This document shows positions 45,661-54,082 of a stretch of DNA of 64,000 bases, in pieces. The stretch is from JBGTIS01 sp041745535 (GTDB lineage: Bacteria; Bacteroidota; Bacteroidia; Cytophagales; Cyclobacteriaceae): NCBI GenBank assembly GCA_041745535.1, contig JBGTIS010000195.1, forward strand, positions 1 through 64,000, read 5' to 3'. A program made the translations under genes and the position numbers. Each line of letters starts with the position of its first letter. Within the stretch, counting starts at the first letter, position 1. Below the pieces are notes generated by a model that was not told where the DNA came from, made no database searches, and was given only the letters and a program-made list of their open reading frames with translations.

Positions 45661-45703
45661 GAAAAAAAAGCCCTTCTTGCTTTGCGGCAAGAAGGGCTTT
45701 TGT
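45661..45703 (-). terminator. Attenuator terminator in front of cysM
   Basis: AAGCCCTTCTTGC (45668-45680) and GCAAGAAGGGCTT (45687-45699) form a perfect 13-bp stem with a six-base loop. On the minus strand eight T follow (complement of 45662-45669, partly inside the stem). It lies 22 bases before the cysM ATG, so transcripts for the operon must read through it. The arm sequence TTGCCGC (complement of 45684-45690) can instead pair with GCGGCAA in the leader (complement of 45739-45745). Confidence 0.85.
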
Positions 45704-45717
45704 TGGGTTTGATTTAT

Positions 45718-45804
45718 TTATAACGCAATATCATGCCTTTGCCGCGAAATTGAATTTTTACAACAACACACACAACGACAAAATACCACGAATAATGAAA
45801 TCAT
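45718..45804 (-). CDS. Cysteine-rich leader peptide of the cysM operon (28 codons)
   Basis: The ATG at 45804 (minus strand) opens a 28-codon frame ending in TAA (45720-45718). Codons 9-15 read CRCVCCC, all five Cys as TGT. The frame stops 15 bases before the attenuator stem. Leader codon clusters for the end product of an operon, followed by a terminator and an alternative pairing, are the hallmark of ribosome-mediated attenuation (known for trp, his and leu leaders). Here low Cys-tRNA would stall the ribosome on the Cys cluster, freeing GCGGCAA (codons 20-22) to block the terminator. Whether it is translated is not shown. Confidence 0.75.
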   Translation of the reverse strand: MISLFVVFCRCVCCCKNSISRQRHDIAL

Positions 45805-45833
45805 AAATAATTTACTGTTTTACTATTGATTTG

Positions 45834-45841
45834 TAAAGGTA
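45834..45841 (-). promoter_or_regulatory. Possible -7 box of the cysM leader transcript
   Basis: TACCTTTA on the minus strand, one mismatch from TAnnTTTG, with T-rich DNA about 19 bases upstream. Transcription would begin near 45827, 23 bases before the leader ATG. The match is weak without a clear -33 box. Confidence 0.3.
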
Positions 45842-45852
45842 AACGATTTTAA

Positions 45853-47073
45853 TTATAAAACTGTTTCTTTTTTTATTCCATATCTGCTCAAAACCTTATC
45901 CGCTACGGTTTCTCCTATAGATAGTGAGGAAGTTGCTCCAGGGGAAGGCGCGTTACACACATGAACAGCGTTGGTGTCTTCAATAATCAGAAAATCGTCT
46001 ATTAAATTCCCATTACGGTCACAGGCCTGGGCCCGTACGCCCGCGCCACCCGCGATTAAATCATCTTTTTGAATCTCAGGAATTAATTTTTGTAGCGCTT
46101 TTGTAAATGCTGATTTCGAAAATGACCGGTACATTTCCCCAAATCCGGTTCTCCAGTATTTATAAGCAACTTTATGGAAACCTGGCCAGGCCAGTGATTC
46201 TGCCAGTTCACTTACATTGATATCTGCTTTATGGTATCCTTCGCGCCGGAAGGCAAGCACGGCATTGGGTCCTGCCTCAACGCCGCCATGAATCATGCGG
46301 GTAAAATGTACACCCAGGAACGGGAAGTTAGGATCGGGAACCGGATAAATCAGGTTTTTTACCAGATACTGCTTTTCAGACTTAATTTCAAAATATTCGC
46401 CCCTGAATGGAATGATCTTCACGCCTAATTTTTCATGGCTGATGCGGGCTATCTTATCCGAATATAATCCTGCACAGTTTACTATCAGCTTTGCCTCGTA
46501 GGAAGTCCGGGAAGTGACCACCGTACAAATTTCGTTTTGATATTGTATGTCGGTAACTTTATTCCCTAAGGCAATTTCGCCACCAACTTCCTGAAAATCC
46601 CGGGCATATTGCCGACAAACCTGCAAGTAATCAATAATTCCGGTCTGGGGCACCCATATACCCGCTATGCCATTGACGTGTGGTTCATATTCGGGGAGGT
46701 CTTCCGCGCTCAACTTTTTAAGATTTTCCAGCCCGTTTTGTATACCCCGCTCCATAATTCTGTCCAGCGCGGGAATCTCTTCCGGTGTGGTGGCTACAAT
46801 AATTTTCCCGCAAAGCTCATAAGGGATTTCCTTTTTATCGCAGTACGCCAATAGCTGATGATATCCTTTTTTGCAGTTAATCGCCTTCAGACTACCTGGT
46901 TTGTAATAAATTCCTGAATGGATTACTCCACTGTTATGGCCCGTTTGATGCTGACCCAGTGCGTCTTCTTTTTCCAGCAGGGTGACGCGTAATTTGGGTT
47001 GCTTCTGTTTAATTTTCAGCGCGGTGGCTAATCCTACGATGCCTCCGCCGATAACGACAATATCTTGCTTCAA
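45853..47073 (-). CDS. lhgO: L-2-hydroxyglutarate oxidase (LhgO-type FAD enzyme)
   Basis: 406 residues. The N-terminal FAD motif is IVVIGGGIVGLATALKI, then LLEKEDALGQHQTGHNSGVIHSGIYY, the LhgO signature. LGVHFTRMIHGGVEAGPNAVLA and GGAGVRAQACDRNGNLIDDF are further family features, and NAPSPGATSSLSIGETV is the C-terminal FAD-binding part. It oxidises L-2-hydroxyglutarate to 2-oxoglutarate, passing electrons to the quinone pool. The start is TTG at 47073; no in-frame ATG lies upstream of the FAD motif. The cysM leader begins 49 bases downstream. Confidence 0.93.
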   Translation of the reverse strand: MKQDIVVIGGGIVGLATALKIKQKQPKLRVTLLEKEDALGQHQTGHNSGVIHSGIYYKPGSLKAINCKKGYHQLLAYCDKKEIPYELCGKIIVATTPEEIPALDRIMERGIQNGLENLKKLSAEDLPEYEPHVNGIAGIWVPQTGIIDYLQVCRQYARDFQEVGGEIALGNKVTDIQYQNEICTVVTSRTSYEAKLIVNCAGLYSDKIARISHEKLGVKIIPFRGEYFEIKSEKQYLVKNLIYPVPDPNFPFLGVHFTRMIHGGVEAGPNAVLAFRREGYHKADINVSELAESLAWPGFHKVAYKYWRTGFGEMYRSFSKSAFTKALQKLIPEIQKDDLIAGGAGVRAQACDRNGNLIDDFLIIEDTNAVHVCNAPSPGATSSLSIGETVADKVLSRYGIKKETVL

Positions 47074-47523
47074 TTTACTTTTCTTCTGTTGATTATAAAA
47101 GCACTGTTATGCAGGGTGCACAAAGATAAACTTCATTTTCCTTATTTTTATTATACTTTCCGGTAAAACGCCATTTAAGTCCTTTTTTTAAAACCAGATA
47201 TGCTTCACCTGAGCGTACTTCCTTCTACGCTTCCGCTAATTTATTGAGTTGATCGGTCTTGTATAATTGGGAGTTTTTATTTTTTTATCTAATTTTAATA
47301 ACAAATAAAAATTTGGGTATGATTAAAGTTTCTGTATCTACATGTACCGCTTAATGATTCCGCGATTTTAAAGGTAAAGTTGTATAAAAGTTTTAAATTG
47401 TGATAAAATATTATTTATTTGCGCTACCCTAATCACATGTCGTATTTTGCGAGAAACTTATCAGCCTTTCTTGAACAACTATTTTAATAAAGTAAATTTG
47501 ACCGGTTCTTATCAATAAAAATT
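47074..47523. other. Gene-free stretch between lhgO and the secreted SGNH gene
   Basis: 450 bases, AT-rich. Contains the promoter of the next gene near its right end. Nothing else was recognised. Confidence 0.5.
47471..47500 (+). promoter_or_regulatory. Consensus Bacteroidota promoter
   Basis: TTG (47471-47473, preceded by TTTC), 19 bases, then TAAATTTG (47493-47500), a full match to TAnnTTTG. Transcription would start near 47507, 17 bases before the ATG at 47524. Confidence 0.6.
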
Positions 47524-49110
47524 ATGCGCCAGTATTCCCTAAAGGCAGGTTTTAGATCCCTGACTTTTATAGCATTAAGTTGCTTGTTAGGTTTTTCAGG
47601 ATTCTATCTGCTAAACCATAATAGTTACCCTAATTTCTTTAATACCCAATTTGGGCTTTTCTCTGCCAGGGAAAATCTGGGTACCGCGCAAACCATTAAT
47701 TTCCCCGCCATCAACGATCGGATTTTTGGCAATAATACGGTTAACCTGAATGCAAGTGCCAGCTCCGGTTTACCAGTAAATTACCAAGTGAAATCGGGTT
47801 CTGCTACGTTATCCGGATCAAAACTTACTATTACTGGTGTTGGTATTATTACCGTAGAAGCTACGCAGGCTGGGAATGTCCAATACAATCCTGCTACGCC
47901 GGTACAACAGGCTTTCTTGGTAGATTTTCAGAACCAGAGTGAAATTAATCCGGATATTTCATGCTTAAAAGATGTGGATTTAACTTTTGTGGTTATTGGC
48001 TCCTCATCTGCCGCGGGATACAAGGTGGAACCCCTTGACAGTGCCTGGGCCTTTAGGTTTGAAACTTATCTGAAGGCAATTAATCCTAATAACCAGGTAT
48101 TTAATTATGGCAAAAATGGGTATTCTTCTTACAATTTGATGCCTACCAGCTACACCTCGCCCACAGACCGCGATAATCCTGATCCTACCAGAAACATCAC
48201 CAAGGCTTTGTCCCACAACCCGGATGGTATTATTGTGAATTGCCCTTCTAATGATGTGAAGAAAGGGTATATGGTGGAAGAACTGGTTGAAAATTTCAAG
48301 GCAATATATAACATAGCCGTCGCGAATAATATTCCGATCTGGATTACCACCACCCAGCCCAGAAGTTTTGCCGGAGAATCAAATGCCGATGAGCAAATCA
48401 AAGTGAACCGGCAGATTGAAGGTAAAAACGCCATATTAGATGTTTTTGGTGCGTATGCGCTGGATTTCTGGTCGGTAATTGACAATGGACAGGGGAGAAT
48501 TCTACCCCAATATGCCAACATAGATAGTTTACACGTCAATAAAGATGGGCATGCTTTGTTTTTTCAGCAGGTTATTAATAAAAATGTATTGGGTAGGGTA
48601 GTAGGACTGCAGTATCCTGGTACCGACTTTTCTTTTTCTGTTGACCTGGGTGAAGATGTTTCCGCGGTACAGGGCAACCCTGTTACATTGGATGCTGGTC
48701 CGGGTTATAGTTCCTATCTCTGGTCAGATGGATCAACTTCCCGTACCCTTACCGTAGGGCAGACTGGCAATTATTGGGTAAAGGTTGGTAATAATGCCGG
48801 ATGCGAGGCTTCCGATACAGTTTCAGTAACTTTTCAGGCAGGTAGTAGCCTGCAATTGAATATTTCACCGGCATCGGCTACCATGGATAACCTGACCTTG
48901 CAAATCAATTCCGATGATTTGTCAACCGATGTGATGATCAAGCTTGTGCAAACAGCGGGGAAAAGTCAGGCCAATATTAAAGTGAAAGCCCAGGACATCA
49001 TTAATGGGTTCCAGCTAAAGAATGTTATTTTATTGGAACCCGGTACTTATCATTTAAGCGTGCGCCAGGCATCTATGGCGGCCCAACAGATTTTCTATCT
49101 GAACCCATAA
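47524..49110 (+). CDS. Secreted SGNH/GDSL esterase with Ig-like and type IX sorting-like domains
   Basis: 528 residues. An N-terminal signal/anchor (FRSLTFIALSCLLGFSGFYLL) is followed by a short Ig-like domain (QTINFPAINDRIFGNNTVNL). The SGNH core has FVVIGSSSAAGY (Ser block), FNYGKNGYSS (block II Gly), VNCPSNDVKKG (block III Asn-Asp) and DSLHVNKDGHALF (block V Asp-x-x-His). A second Ig-like repeat (SFSVDLGEDVSAVQGNPVTL ... YSSYLWSDGS) precedes a C-terminal ~85-residue beta domain. The end LLEPGTYHLSVRQ is reminiscent of a T9SS type A sorting domain. It probably de-esterifies glycans outside the cell. Confidence 0.85.
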   Translation: MRQYSLKAGFRSLTFIALSCLLGFSGFYLLNHNSYPNFFNTQFGLFSARENLGTAQTINFPAINDRIFGNNTVNLNASASSGLPVNYQVKSGSATLSGSKLTITGVGIITVEATQAGNVQYNPATPVQQAFLVDFQNQSEINPDISCLKDVDLTFVVIGSSSAAGYKVEPLDSAWAFRFETYLKAINPNNQVFNYGKNGYSSYNLMPTSYTSPTDRDNPDPTRNITKALSHNPDGIIVNCPSNDVKKGYMVEELVENFKAIYNIAVANNIPIWITTTQPRSFAGESNADEQIKVNRQIEGKNAILDVFGAYALDFWSVIDNGQGRILPQYANIDSLHVNKDGHALFFQQVINKNVLGRVVGLQYPGTDFSFSVDLGEDVSAVQGNPVTLDAGPGYSSYLWSDGSTSRTLTVGQTGNYWVKVGNNAGCEASDTVSVTFQAGSSLQLNISPASATMDNLTLQINSDDLSTDVMIKLVQTAGKSQANIKVKAQDIINGFQLKNVILLEPGTYHLSVRQASMAAQQIFYLNP

Positions 49111-49254
49111 GGTTTATTTCTGACCAATTGCCAATAATTTATCAGCAAGTACTTAGTTCGGCCATTCATGCGATGGGTATTTTCTGCTTCATTATTGTAA
49201 ATATTCGCGGGTTTGGTGTAAATTGAGGCCAATTCAATCAATAAGCATTAGCCC

Positions 49255-50037
49255 ATGTATCAACACTTGCTTTTTTCAGTTAAAGATGGCATCGCTACCA
49301 TCAGTCTTAATCGTCCCGATTATTTTAACGCCCTCAATACGCTTCTAAAACAGGAATTATTGCAGGCTTTCACAGAAACACAAAAGGATAGTTCGGTAAA
49401 AGTAGTGGTGCTTACCGGCGAAGGCAAAGCGTTTTGTTCCGGACAGGACTTAAAGGAAGCCATGAACGAATTGCAGGGAAAAAGTTATGCCGAGCAAATC
49501 AGAACCTATTATAATCCGCTGATCCTGGCCATGAGGAATTTGCCCAAACCCATAATTTGCCAGCTGCAGGGCATGGCCGCTGGAGCAGGGTGCTCATTGG
49601 CTTTGGCCTGCGACCTGATTATCGCCGCTGATACAGCAGCAATTGCCGAACTGTTTGTAGGGATCGGGCTGGTAATGGATTCCGGGTCCGGCTATTTTCT
49701 GCCGCGTGCTGTCGGGCCTTATAAGGCATTTGAACTGGCTACTATGGGTACTAAAGTTGGTGCCCATGAAGCCCTAGCATTGGGTTTGGTGAACAAGGTG
49801 GTGCCTGCCGACCAACTGGCACAGACCACGCGGGGAATTGCCCAATACTATACCCATGCCCCGGCAAAAGCTATTGGGCTAATGAAGCAAATGCTGCATC
49901 AATCGGATGCCATGTCGTTGGAAGAAATGCTTGATTATGAAGCTGAACTACAGGAAATTGCCGGTGCTTCTGAAGATCACCGGGAAGGTGTAAAAGCTTT
50001 TTTAGAGAAACGCCCACCAGTATTTACAGGAAAGTAA
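49255..50037 (+). CDS. Enoyl-CoA hydratase/isomerase (PaaG-like)
   Basis: 260 residues of the crotonase fold. GISTISLNRPDYFNALN-type start (ATISLNRPDYFNALNTLL), VVLTGEGKAFCSGQDLKEA (oxyanion hole I), LQGMAAGAGCSLALACDLIIA (oxyanion hole II) and GLVMDSGSGYFLPRAVG, as in PaaG-like 2-(1,2-epoxy-1,2-dihydrophenyl)acetyl-CoA isomerases. No phenylacetate genes are adjacent, so a general fatty-acid or aromatic acyl-CoA role is equally possible. The next gene starts 10 bases after the stop. Confidence 0.9.
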   Translation: MYQHLLFSVKDGIATISLNRPDYFNALNTLLKQELLQAFTETQKDSSVKVVVLTGEGKAFCSGQDLKEAMNELQGKSYAEQIRTYYNPLILAMRNLPKPIICQLQGMAAGAGCSLALACDLIIAADTAAIAELFVGIGLVMDSGSGYFLPRAVGPYKAFELATMGTKVGAHEALALGLVNKVVPADQLAQTTRGIAQYYTHAPAKAIGLMKQMLHQSDAMSLEEMLDYEAELQEIAGASEDHREGVKAFLEKRPPVFTGK

Positions 50038-50047
50038 ATGTGTAGCC

Positions 50048-50791
50048 ATGAGAATTGTATTCATCCTTTTATTATTGCTTTATTTCAATCCTGAAACGCT
50101 ATATGCCCAATCGGATGATGGTGCCGCTGCTCAGCAAAATCTGAACAAACTCACGGAAGACGGATACATGGGACCTGTACAAATTTTCGACAACCGCTAT
50201 GCTGGGGTGCACGGTACGCCCTACTTAACAGAGGAATGGATGGAGGGGATCGTATATTTCAATAATGGCAAGGAAACCCCTTTTCCAAAAATTAGGTACG
50301 ATGCGTATCAGGATGAAATATTGGCGCAGAAAAACCAACAGCAGGAAATGGTGTTATTGAAGGGGCAGATTAAAGGCTTCCAACTGCTTGAAAAAGACAA
50401 CGCGCCTTTAATTTTTAAAAAAGCAACTGCCATGGATGAACTTCCAATAGCGGTAGAAAACGATCAGTTTGTACAAATACTTTTCGAGGAAATGCGGATC
50501 GGTTTGTATGCCGTACATAAAAAGTTATTTATTAAAGCCAATTTCCAGGGTGCTTACAGTGCCGGTAATAATTATGATGAGTTTTCGGAAGTGCTCAGCA
50601 CTTATTTTGTGAAAATGGCTAATGGCGAGCTCACGGAAGTAAAACTAAACAAAAGATCGGTATTAAAAGCTTTCGATAATTATAAGAGTGAAATCGCGGC
50701 TTTTATAAAAGACCAGAATCCGCGATTTGAACAACCTGCCGATTTAGTCAAGATTGTTCAATACTATCATAGTCTTATACAAAACGGTTGA
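50048..50791 (+). CDS. Hypothetical exported protein
   Basis: 247 residues. A signal peptide (FILLLLLYFNPETLYAQ) leads to a soluble domain (GYMGPVQIFDNRYAGVHGTP, MEGIVYFNNGKETPFPKIR). The style is common in Bacteroidota proteins whose function is unknown. It follows the crotonase gene by 10 bases. The 3' end overlaps the convergent rsmE gene by 17 bases. Confidence 0.85.
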   Translation: MRIVFILLLLLYFNPETLYAQSDDGAAAQQNLNKLTEDGYMGPVQIFDNRYAGVHGTPYLTEEWMEGIVYFNNGKETPFPKIRYDAYQDEILAQKNQQQEMVLLKGQIKGFQLLEKDNAPLIFKKATAMDELPIAVENDQFVQILFEEMRIGLYAVHKKLFIKANFQGAYSAGNNYDEFSEVLSTYFVKMANGELTEVKLNKRSVLKAFDNYKSEIAAFIKDQNPRFEQPADLVKIVQYYHSLIQNG

Positions 50792-51506
50792 GAGAAGTTT
50801 CGCGCGTTTCGTGCACCAGGTTCAGGATATGGCAGGCCACTACCCCCGCCGTTTCGGTACGGAGCCGGCTTTTTCCCAGACTAACCGCCTCAAATCCGTT
50901 TTGTGTGGCCAGCGCTATTTCCTGATCAGTAAAATCGCCTTCCGGGCCAATCAGTACACAGCTTTTGTTATGTTTTAGGGGAAGCGACATTAAATGATGG
51001 GTAGGTGAAGCCGCTACATAGGCGATAAATTTATGCGGATAGGAAGCTATATGGGGCATAAATTTTTCAAAGGGAACCAGTTCGTTGATTACAGGAAGCG
51101 AAGCTTTTACCGACTGCTTCATGGCGCTTACCGCTTTCCGCAGCAACCGATCGGTTTTAAGCTGGGTTCTTTCAGAATTTTCGCAGCGAATAAAACTGAT
51201 CTCATCAATCCCTATTTCCACGCTTTTTTCTATAAACCATTCCACTCTGTCCAGGTTTTTGGTTGGCGCCAGGGCGATGTGAATGTAATAATCTTTGGCT
51301 TCAGCATTTTCCTGGTGAATAATTCGAAATGTACATTTTTTGGAATCCGCCTTTTCAATACTGGCGGTGTAAAAAGAATTTTTGCCGTCGGTAATATGGA
51401 TTTCATCGCCTTCCTTTTTCCGCAGTACTTTCACACAATGTCTGGATTCTTCACTGTCCAGAAAAAAACTGCCCTCCGGTATATCAGGTTGATAAAAAAG
51501 CCGCAT
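50775..51506 (-). CDS. rsmE: 16S rRNA (uracil1498-N3)-methyltransferase
   Basis: 243 residues of the SPOUT/TrmD-like RsmE family. The N-terminal PUA-like part has HCVKVLRKKEGDEIHITDG. The knot has LAPTKNLDRVEWFIEKSVEIG, SERTQLKTDRLLRKAVSAMK, SCVLIGPEGDFTDQEIALA and LGKSRLRTETAGVVACHIL. It methylates U1498 of 16S rRNA at the decoding site. It is downstream of pyrD by 12 bases. Confidence 0.95.
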   Translation of the reverse strand: MRLFYQPDIPEGSFFLDSEESRHCVKVLRKKEGDEIHITDGKNSFYTASIEKADSKKCTFRIIHQENAEAKDYYIHIALAPTKNLDRVEWFIEKSVEIGIDEISFIRCENSERTQLKTDRLLRKAVSAMKQSVKASLPVINELVPFEKFMPHIASYPHKFIAYVAASPTHHLMSLPLKHNKSCVLIGPEGDFTDQEIALATQNGFEAVSLGKSRLRTETAGVVACHILNLVHETRETSLNRFV

Positions 51507-51518
51507 GTGTATAATATT

Positions 51519-52562
51519 TTATCCTACTAATTTCTTTTCTGTATAATAAGCCAGCAATTCTTTTTTGATTTTCTTCACCATCGCGGGCCCTTCATAAATA
51601 AAACCCGTGTAAACCTGTACCAGGCAGGCACCTGCTTCCAGTTTTTCAATCACGTCCTTTGCCAAGGCTATACCACCCACGCCAATAATGGGTAATTTGC
51701 CCTGTGTTTTTTCTGATAAATACCGGATCACTTCCGTAGCTCTTTTCCGCAAGGGCTGACCACTTAATCCGCCGGCGCCCATTTTTTCCACCGCATGATG
51801 ATCGGTATGGAGGTGCTCTCGGCTAATGGTGGTATTGGTGGCGATAATGCCATCAAGGGCTACTTCCTGGCAAATTTCAACAATATCATCCAATTGCTGG
51901 GTAGTAAGGTCGGGAGCTATTTTAAGTAAGATTGGTTTTGGTGCGGGCTTTGCCTTGTTCAATTCCTTCAGCATTGATAACAATTGCTTTAAGGGCTCCT
52001 TTTCCTGTAAGGCCCGCAACCCTGGCGTATTGGGCGAACTCACATTTACCACGAAATAATCTACCACCGGATACAGGGCTTCATAGCAGATTTGGTAATC
52101 GTGGTTGGCTTCCGCGTTCGGCGTAATTTTGTTCTTGCCGATATTCCCCCCGATAATTACCTCGGAAGTACGCTTTTTTAAATTTTCTACGACGGCTGCC
52201 ACACCGTCATTGTTAAAACCCATGCGGTTGATCAGGGCCTCGTCTTCGGGTAACCGGAACAATCGGGGTTGGGGATTACCCGACTGGGGCAGTGGCGTTA
52301 CCGTTCCTATTTCAATAAAACCAAAACCCATGTGCGCCAACTCGTCGATGTGTGCCGCGTTTTTATCGAAGCCTGCCGCCAAACCCACCGGATTTTTAAA
52401 ATGTAGTCCGAAAATATTTCGTTCCAGCATCGGATGTTCAAATACCAACATATTTTTCAGTACCGACCGGATGGGAGAAAACCGAAGCAGGCGGGTGGTG
52501 AGCCGGTGGGCCGTTTCTGGTGAAAATAAGAATAAAAGAGGTTTTATAAAGTTTTTATACAC
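51519..52562 (-). CDS. pyrD: Dihydroorotate dehydrogenase (quinone), class 2
   Basis: 347 residues. The N-terminal helix-loop region for membrane and quinone contact (FIKPLLFLFSPETAHRLTTR) marks class 2. FMN-barrel motifs are NPVGLAAGFDKNA, GFIEIGTVTPLPQSGNPQPR, NVSSPNTPGLRALQ (catalytic Ser), ILLKIAPDLT, IATNTTIS and IGVGGI. It couples pyrimidine synthesis to the quinone pool. Confidence 0.97.
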   Translation of the reverse strand: MYKNFIKPLLFLFSPETAHRLTTRLLRFSPIRSVLKNMLVFEHPMLERNIFGLHFKNPVGLAAGFDKNAAHIDELAHMGFGFIEIGTVTPLPQSGNPQPRLFRLPEDEALINRMGFNNDGVAAVVENLKKRTSEVIIGGNIGKNKITPNAEANHDYQICYEALYPVVDYFVVNVSSPNTPGLRALQEKEPLKQLLSMLKELNKAKPAPKPILLKIAPDLTTQQLDDIVEICQEVALDGIIATNTTISREHLHTDHHAVEKMGAGGLSGQPLRKRATEVIRYLSEKTQGKLPIIGVGGIALAKDVIEKLEAGACLVQVYTGFIYEGPAMVKKIKKELLAYYTEKKLVG

Positions 52563-52619
52563 AACAGCAGGCTATGGTTATTACTACTACAAAATAATAT
52601 AGAAATGGCATACTATTTT

Positions 52620-53558
52620 TTAATCCTTAAAATTATTTGTGGCGTCAGGGTCTTGTTTGGCCCTGGGATGGTATTCCATAATTACTTTCCGCAGGTAATC
52701 GGTATCCAGGTGTGTATAAATTTCAGTGGTAACAATAGAAGCATGCCCCAGCAGGTCCTGCACCGCCCGCAAATTGGCGCCCCCTTCAATGAGGTGGGTG
52801 GCAAAAGAATGCCGGAAAGTATGCGGATTTACATTCTTCTGAATACCCGCCAGTTTGCTCAGGTCTTTTACGATGTTAAATATCATCACCCGGCTCAACT
52901 GCGTTCCATTTCGGTTCAGAAAAACAAATTCGCTGTTGCCAGGCTGAATATTTTGTCTGGACCTGATTTCATTTACATATAGCTTCAGATATTTCAGTGC
53001 TTCATCGCCAATGGGCACCAGCCGTTCTTTCTCACCCCTGCCTTCGATTCTTAAAAAACCCACATCAAAATATACACAATTTATGGTGAGTTGGGTAAGT
53101 TCGGAAACCTTCAGTCCGGAACTATACAGCGTTTCTACAATAGCCCGGTTTCTGGTGCCTTCCGGTGTGGAGAGGTCAATAGCGTTTAATATTCTATCAA
53201 CTTCCTCGATGGTTAGTATTTCAGGAAGTTTGCGGGTAATTTTTGGCCCTTCCAGCAAATAAGTAGGATCGTCCTCAATCAGATCTTTAGAGAGTAGGAA
53301 ACGGTAAAATGATTTTAATCCTGCCAAAATCCTGGCCTGAGAGTGCGGACTCATGCCCAGCTCATACAGGTATTTCAGAAAATCTTCCAGGTGCTTCTGT
53401 TGTAATTCTTCCGGAGCCAGTTGCCATTTGGTAATCTCCACAAATTCACGGAGCTTTTCAATATCACTCAGATAGGCTTTCAGGGAGTTTTCGGTGAGCG
53501 CACGCTCCGACCACAGGTATTTCTCAAAATCTCTGATGTACTCAATCCATGCATTCAT
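52620..53558 (-). CDS. xerD: Tyrosine recombinase XerD, with exchanged active-site Arg and Lys
   Basis: 312 residues. An N-terminal SAM-like core-binding domain is followed by the catalytic domain. The C-terminal catalytic residues are intact: HTFRHSFATHL, LLGHAS and the nucleophile Tyr in IYTHLD. At the first catalytic Arg (XerD Arg148, usual GLRVSEL) this protein has Lys (SGLKVSEL). At the catalytic Lys (Lys172, usual GKGNKERL) it has Arg (EGRGEKERL). Both changes are confirmed in the DNA (AAG and AGG codons). It resolves chromosome dimers at dif. Its position divergent from aroQ is standard for the housekeeping gene. Confidence 0.92.
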   Translation of the reverse strand: MNAWIEYIRDFEKYLWSERALTENSLKAYLSDIEKLREFVEITKWQLAPEELQQKHLEDFLKYLYELGMSPHSQARILAGLKSFYRFLLSKDLIEDDPTYLLEGPKITRKLPEILTIEEVDRILNAIDLSTPEGTRNRAIVETLYSSGLKVSELTQLTINCVYFDVGFLRIEGRGEKERLVPIGDEALKYLKLYVNEIRSRQNIQPGNSEFVFLNRNGTQLSRVMIFNIVKDLSKLAGIQKNVNPHTFRHSFATHLIEGGANLRAVQDLLGHASIVTTEIYTHLDTDYLRKVIMEYHPRAKQDPDATNNFKD

Positions 53559-53577
53559 ATACAGGTGGTTTTTTTCT

Positions 53578-53608
53578 TAAAGTTACCCCTTAAGAAGTAA
53601 ATCTGAAA
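53578..53608 (-). promoter_or_regulatory. Likely xerD promoter
   Basis: On the minus strand TTTC (complement of 53605-53608), 19 bases, then TAACTTTA (complement of 53578-53585), a near match to the consensus, about 20 bases before the start. Confidence 0.4.
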
Positions 53609-53618
53609 TTTTGTCCTT

Positions 53619-53626
53619 TAATTTTG
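53619..53626 (+). promoter_or_regulatory. -7 box of aroQ
   Basis: TAATTTTG is a full match to TAnnTTTG. Transcription would start near 53633, 18 bases before the aroQ ATG. The -33 region is not consensus. Confidence 0.35.
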
Positions 53627-53650
53627 AAAGAAATATAAGATATTTGCCAC

Positions 53651-54082
53651 ATGCGAATTATCATTATCAACGGACCCAATCTGAATTTGCTCGGCGTGCG
53701 TGAGCCGGGTGTTTATGGTTCGGAAACCTTTGAATCGTATTTTAATAAACTGAAAAGCGATTTTCCGGGGGTGGAGCTACACTATTACCAAACCAATATG
53801 GAAGGGGAGATCGTAACCAAGCTTCAGGAAGTGGGTTTTTCCTACCAGGGCATTATTTTAAATGCCGCCGCTTATACCCATACCTCAGTGGCCATTGCCG
53901 ATGCCATCGCCGCCATTAAAACACCGGTAGTAGAAGTGCATATTTCCAACGTTTTTGCCAGGGAAGATTTCCGCCACAAAAGTTTTATCAGTAAAAACTG
54001 TAAAGGCATTATTGTTGGATTTGGATTGGACAGCTACCGACTCGCGCTTTTGCACCTGATTCACCAACCTGCTGGCTTATGA
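53651..54082 (+). CDS. aroQ: Type II 3-dehydroquinate dehydratase
   Basis: 143 residues. IINGPNLNLLGVREPGVYG is the diagnostic start, with GIILNAAAYTHTSVAIADAI and VEVHISNVFAREDFRHKSFI. The catalytic Tyr and His are in PGVYG and VEVHISN. It converts 3-dehydroquinate to 3-dehydroshikimate in the shikimate pathway. Its stop overlaps the start of the next gene (ATGA), so the two are coupled. Confidence 0.97.
   Translation: MRIIIINGPNLNLLGVREPGVYGSETFESYFNKLKSDFPGVELHYYQTNMEGEIVTKLQEVGFSYQGIILNAAAYTHTSVAIADAIAAIKTPVVEVHISNVFAREDFRHKSFISKNCKGIIVGFGLDSYRLALLHLIHQPAGL

Noticed and set aside
45661..45703. The hairpin as just the lhgO terminator
   Set aside because: It lies about 150 bases past lhgO and only 22 bases before cysM, with a Cys-codon leader and an alternative pairing in between; a double role is possible but a plain terminator does not explain these.
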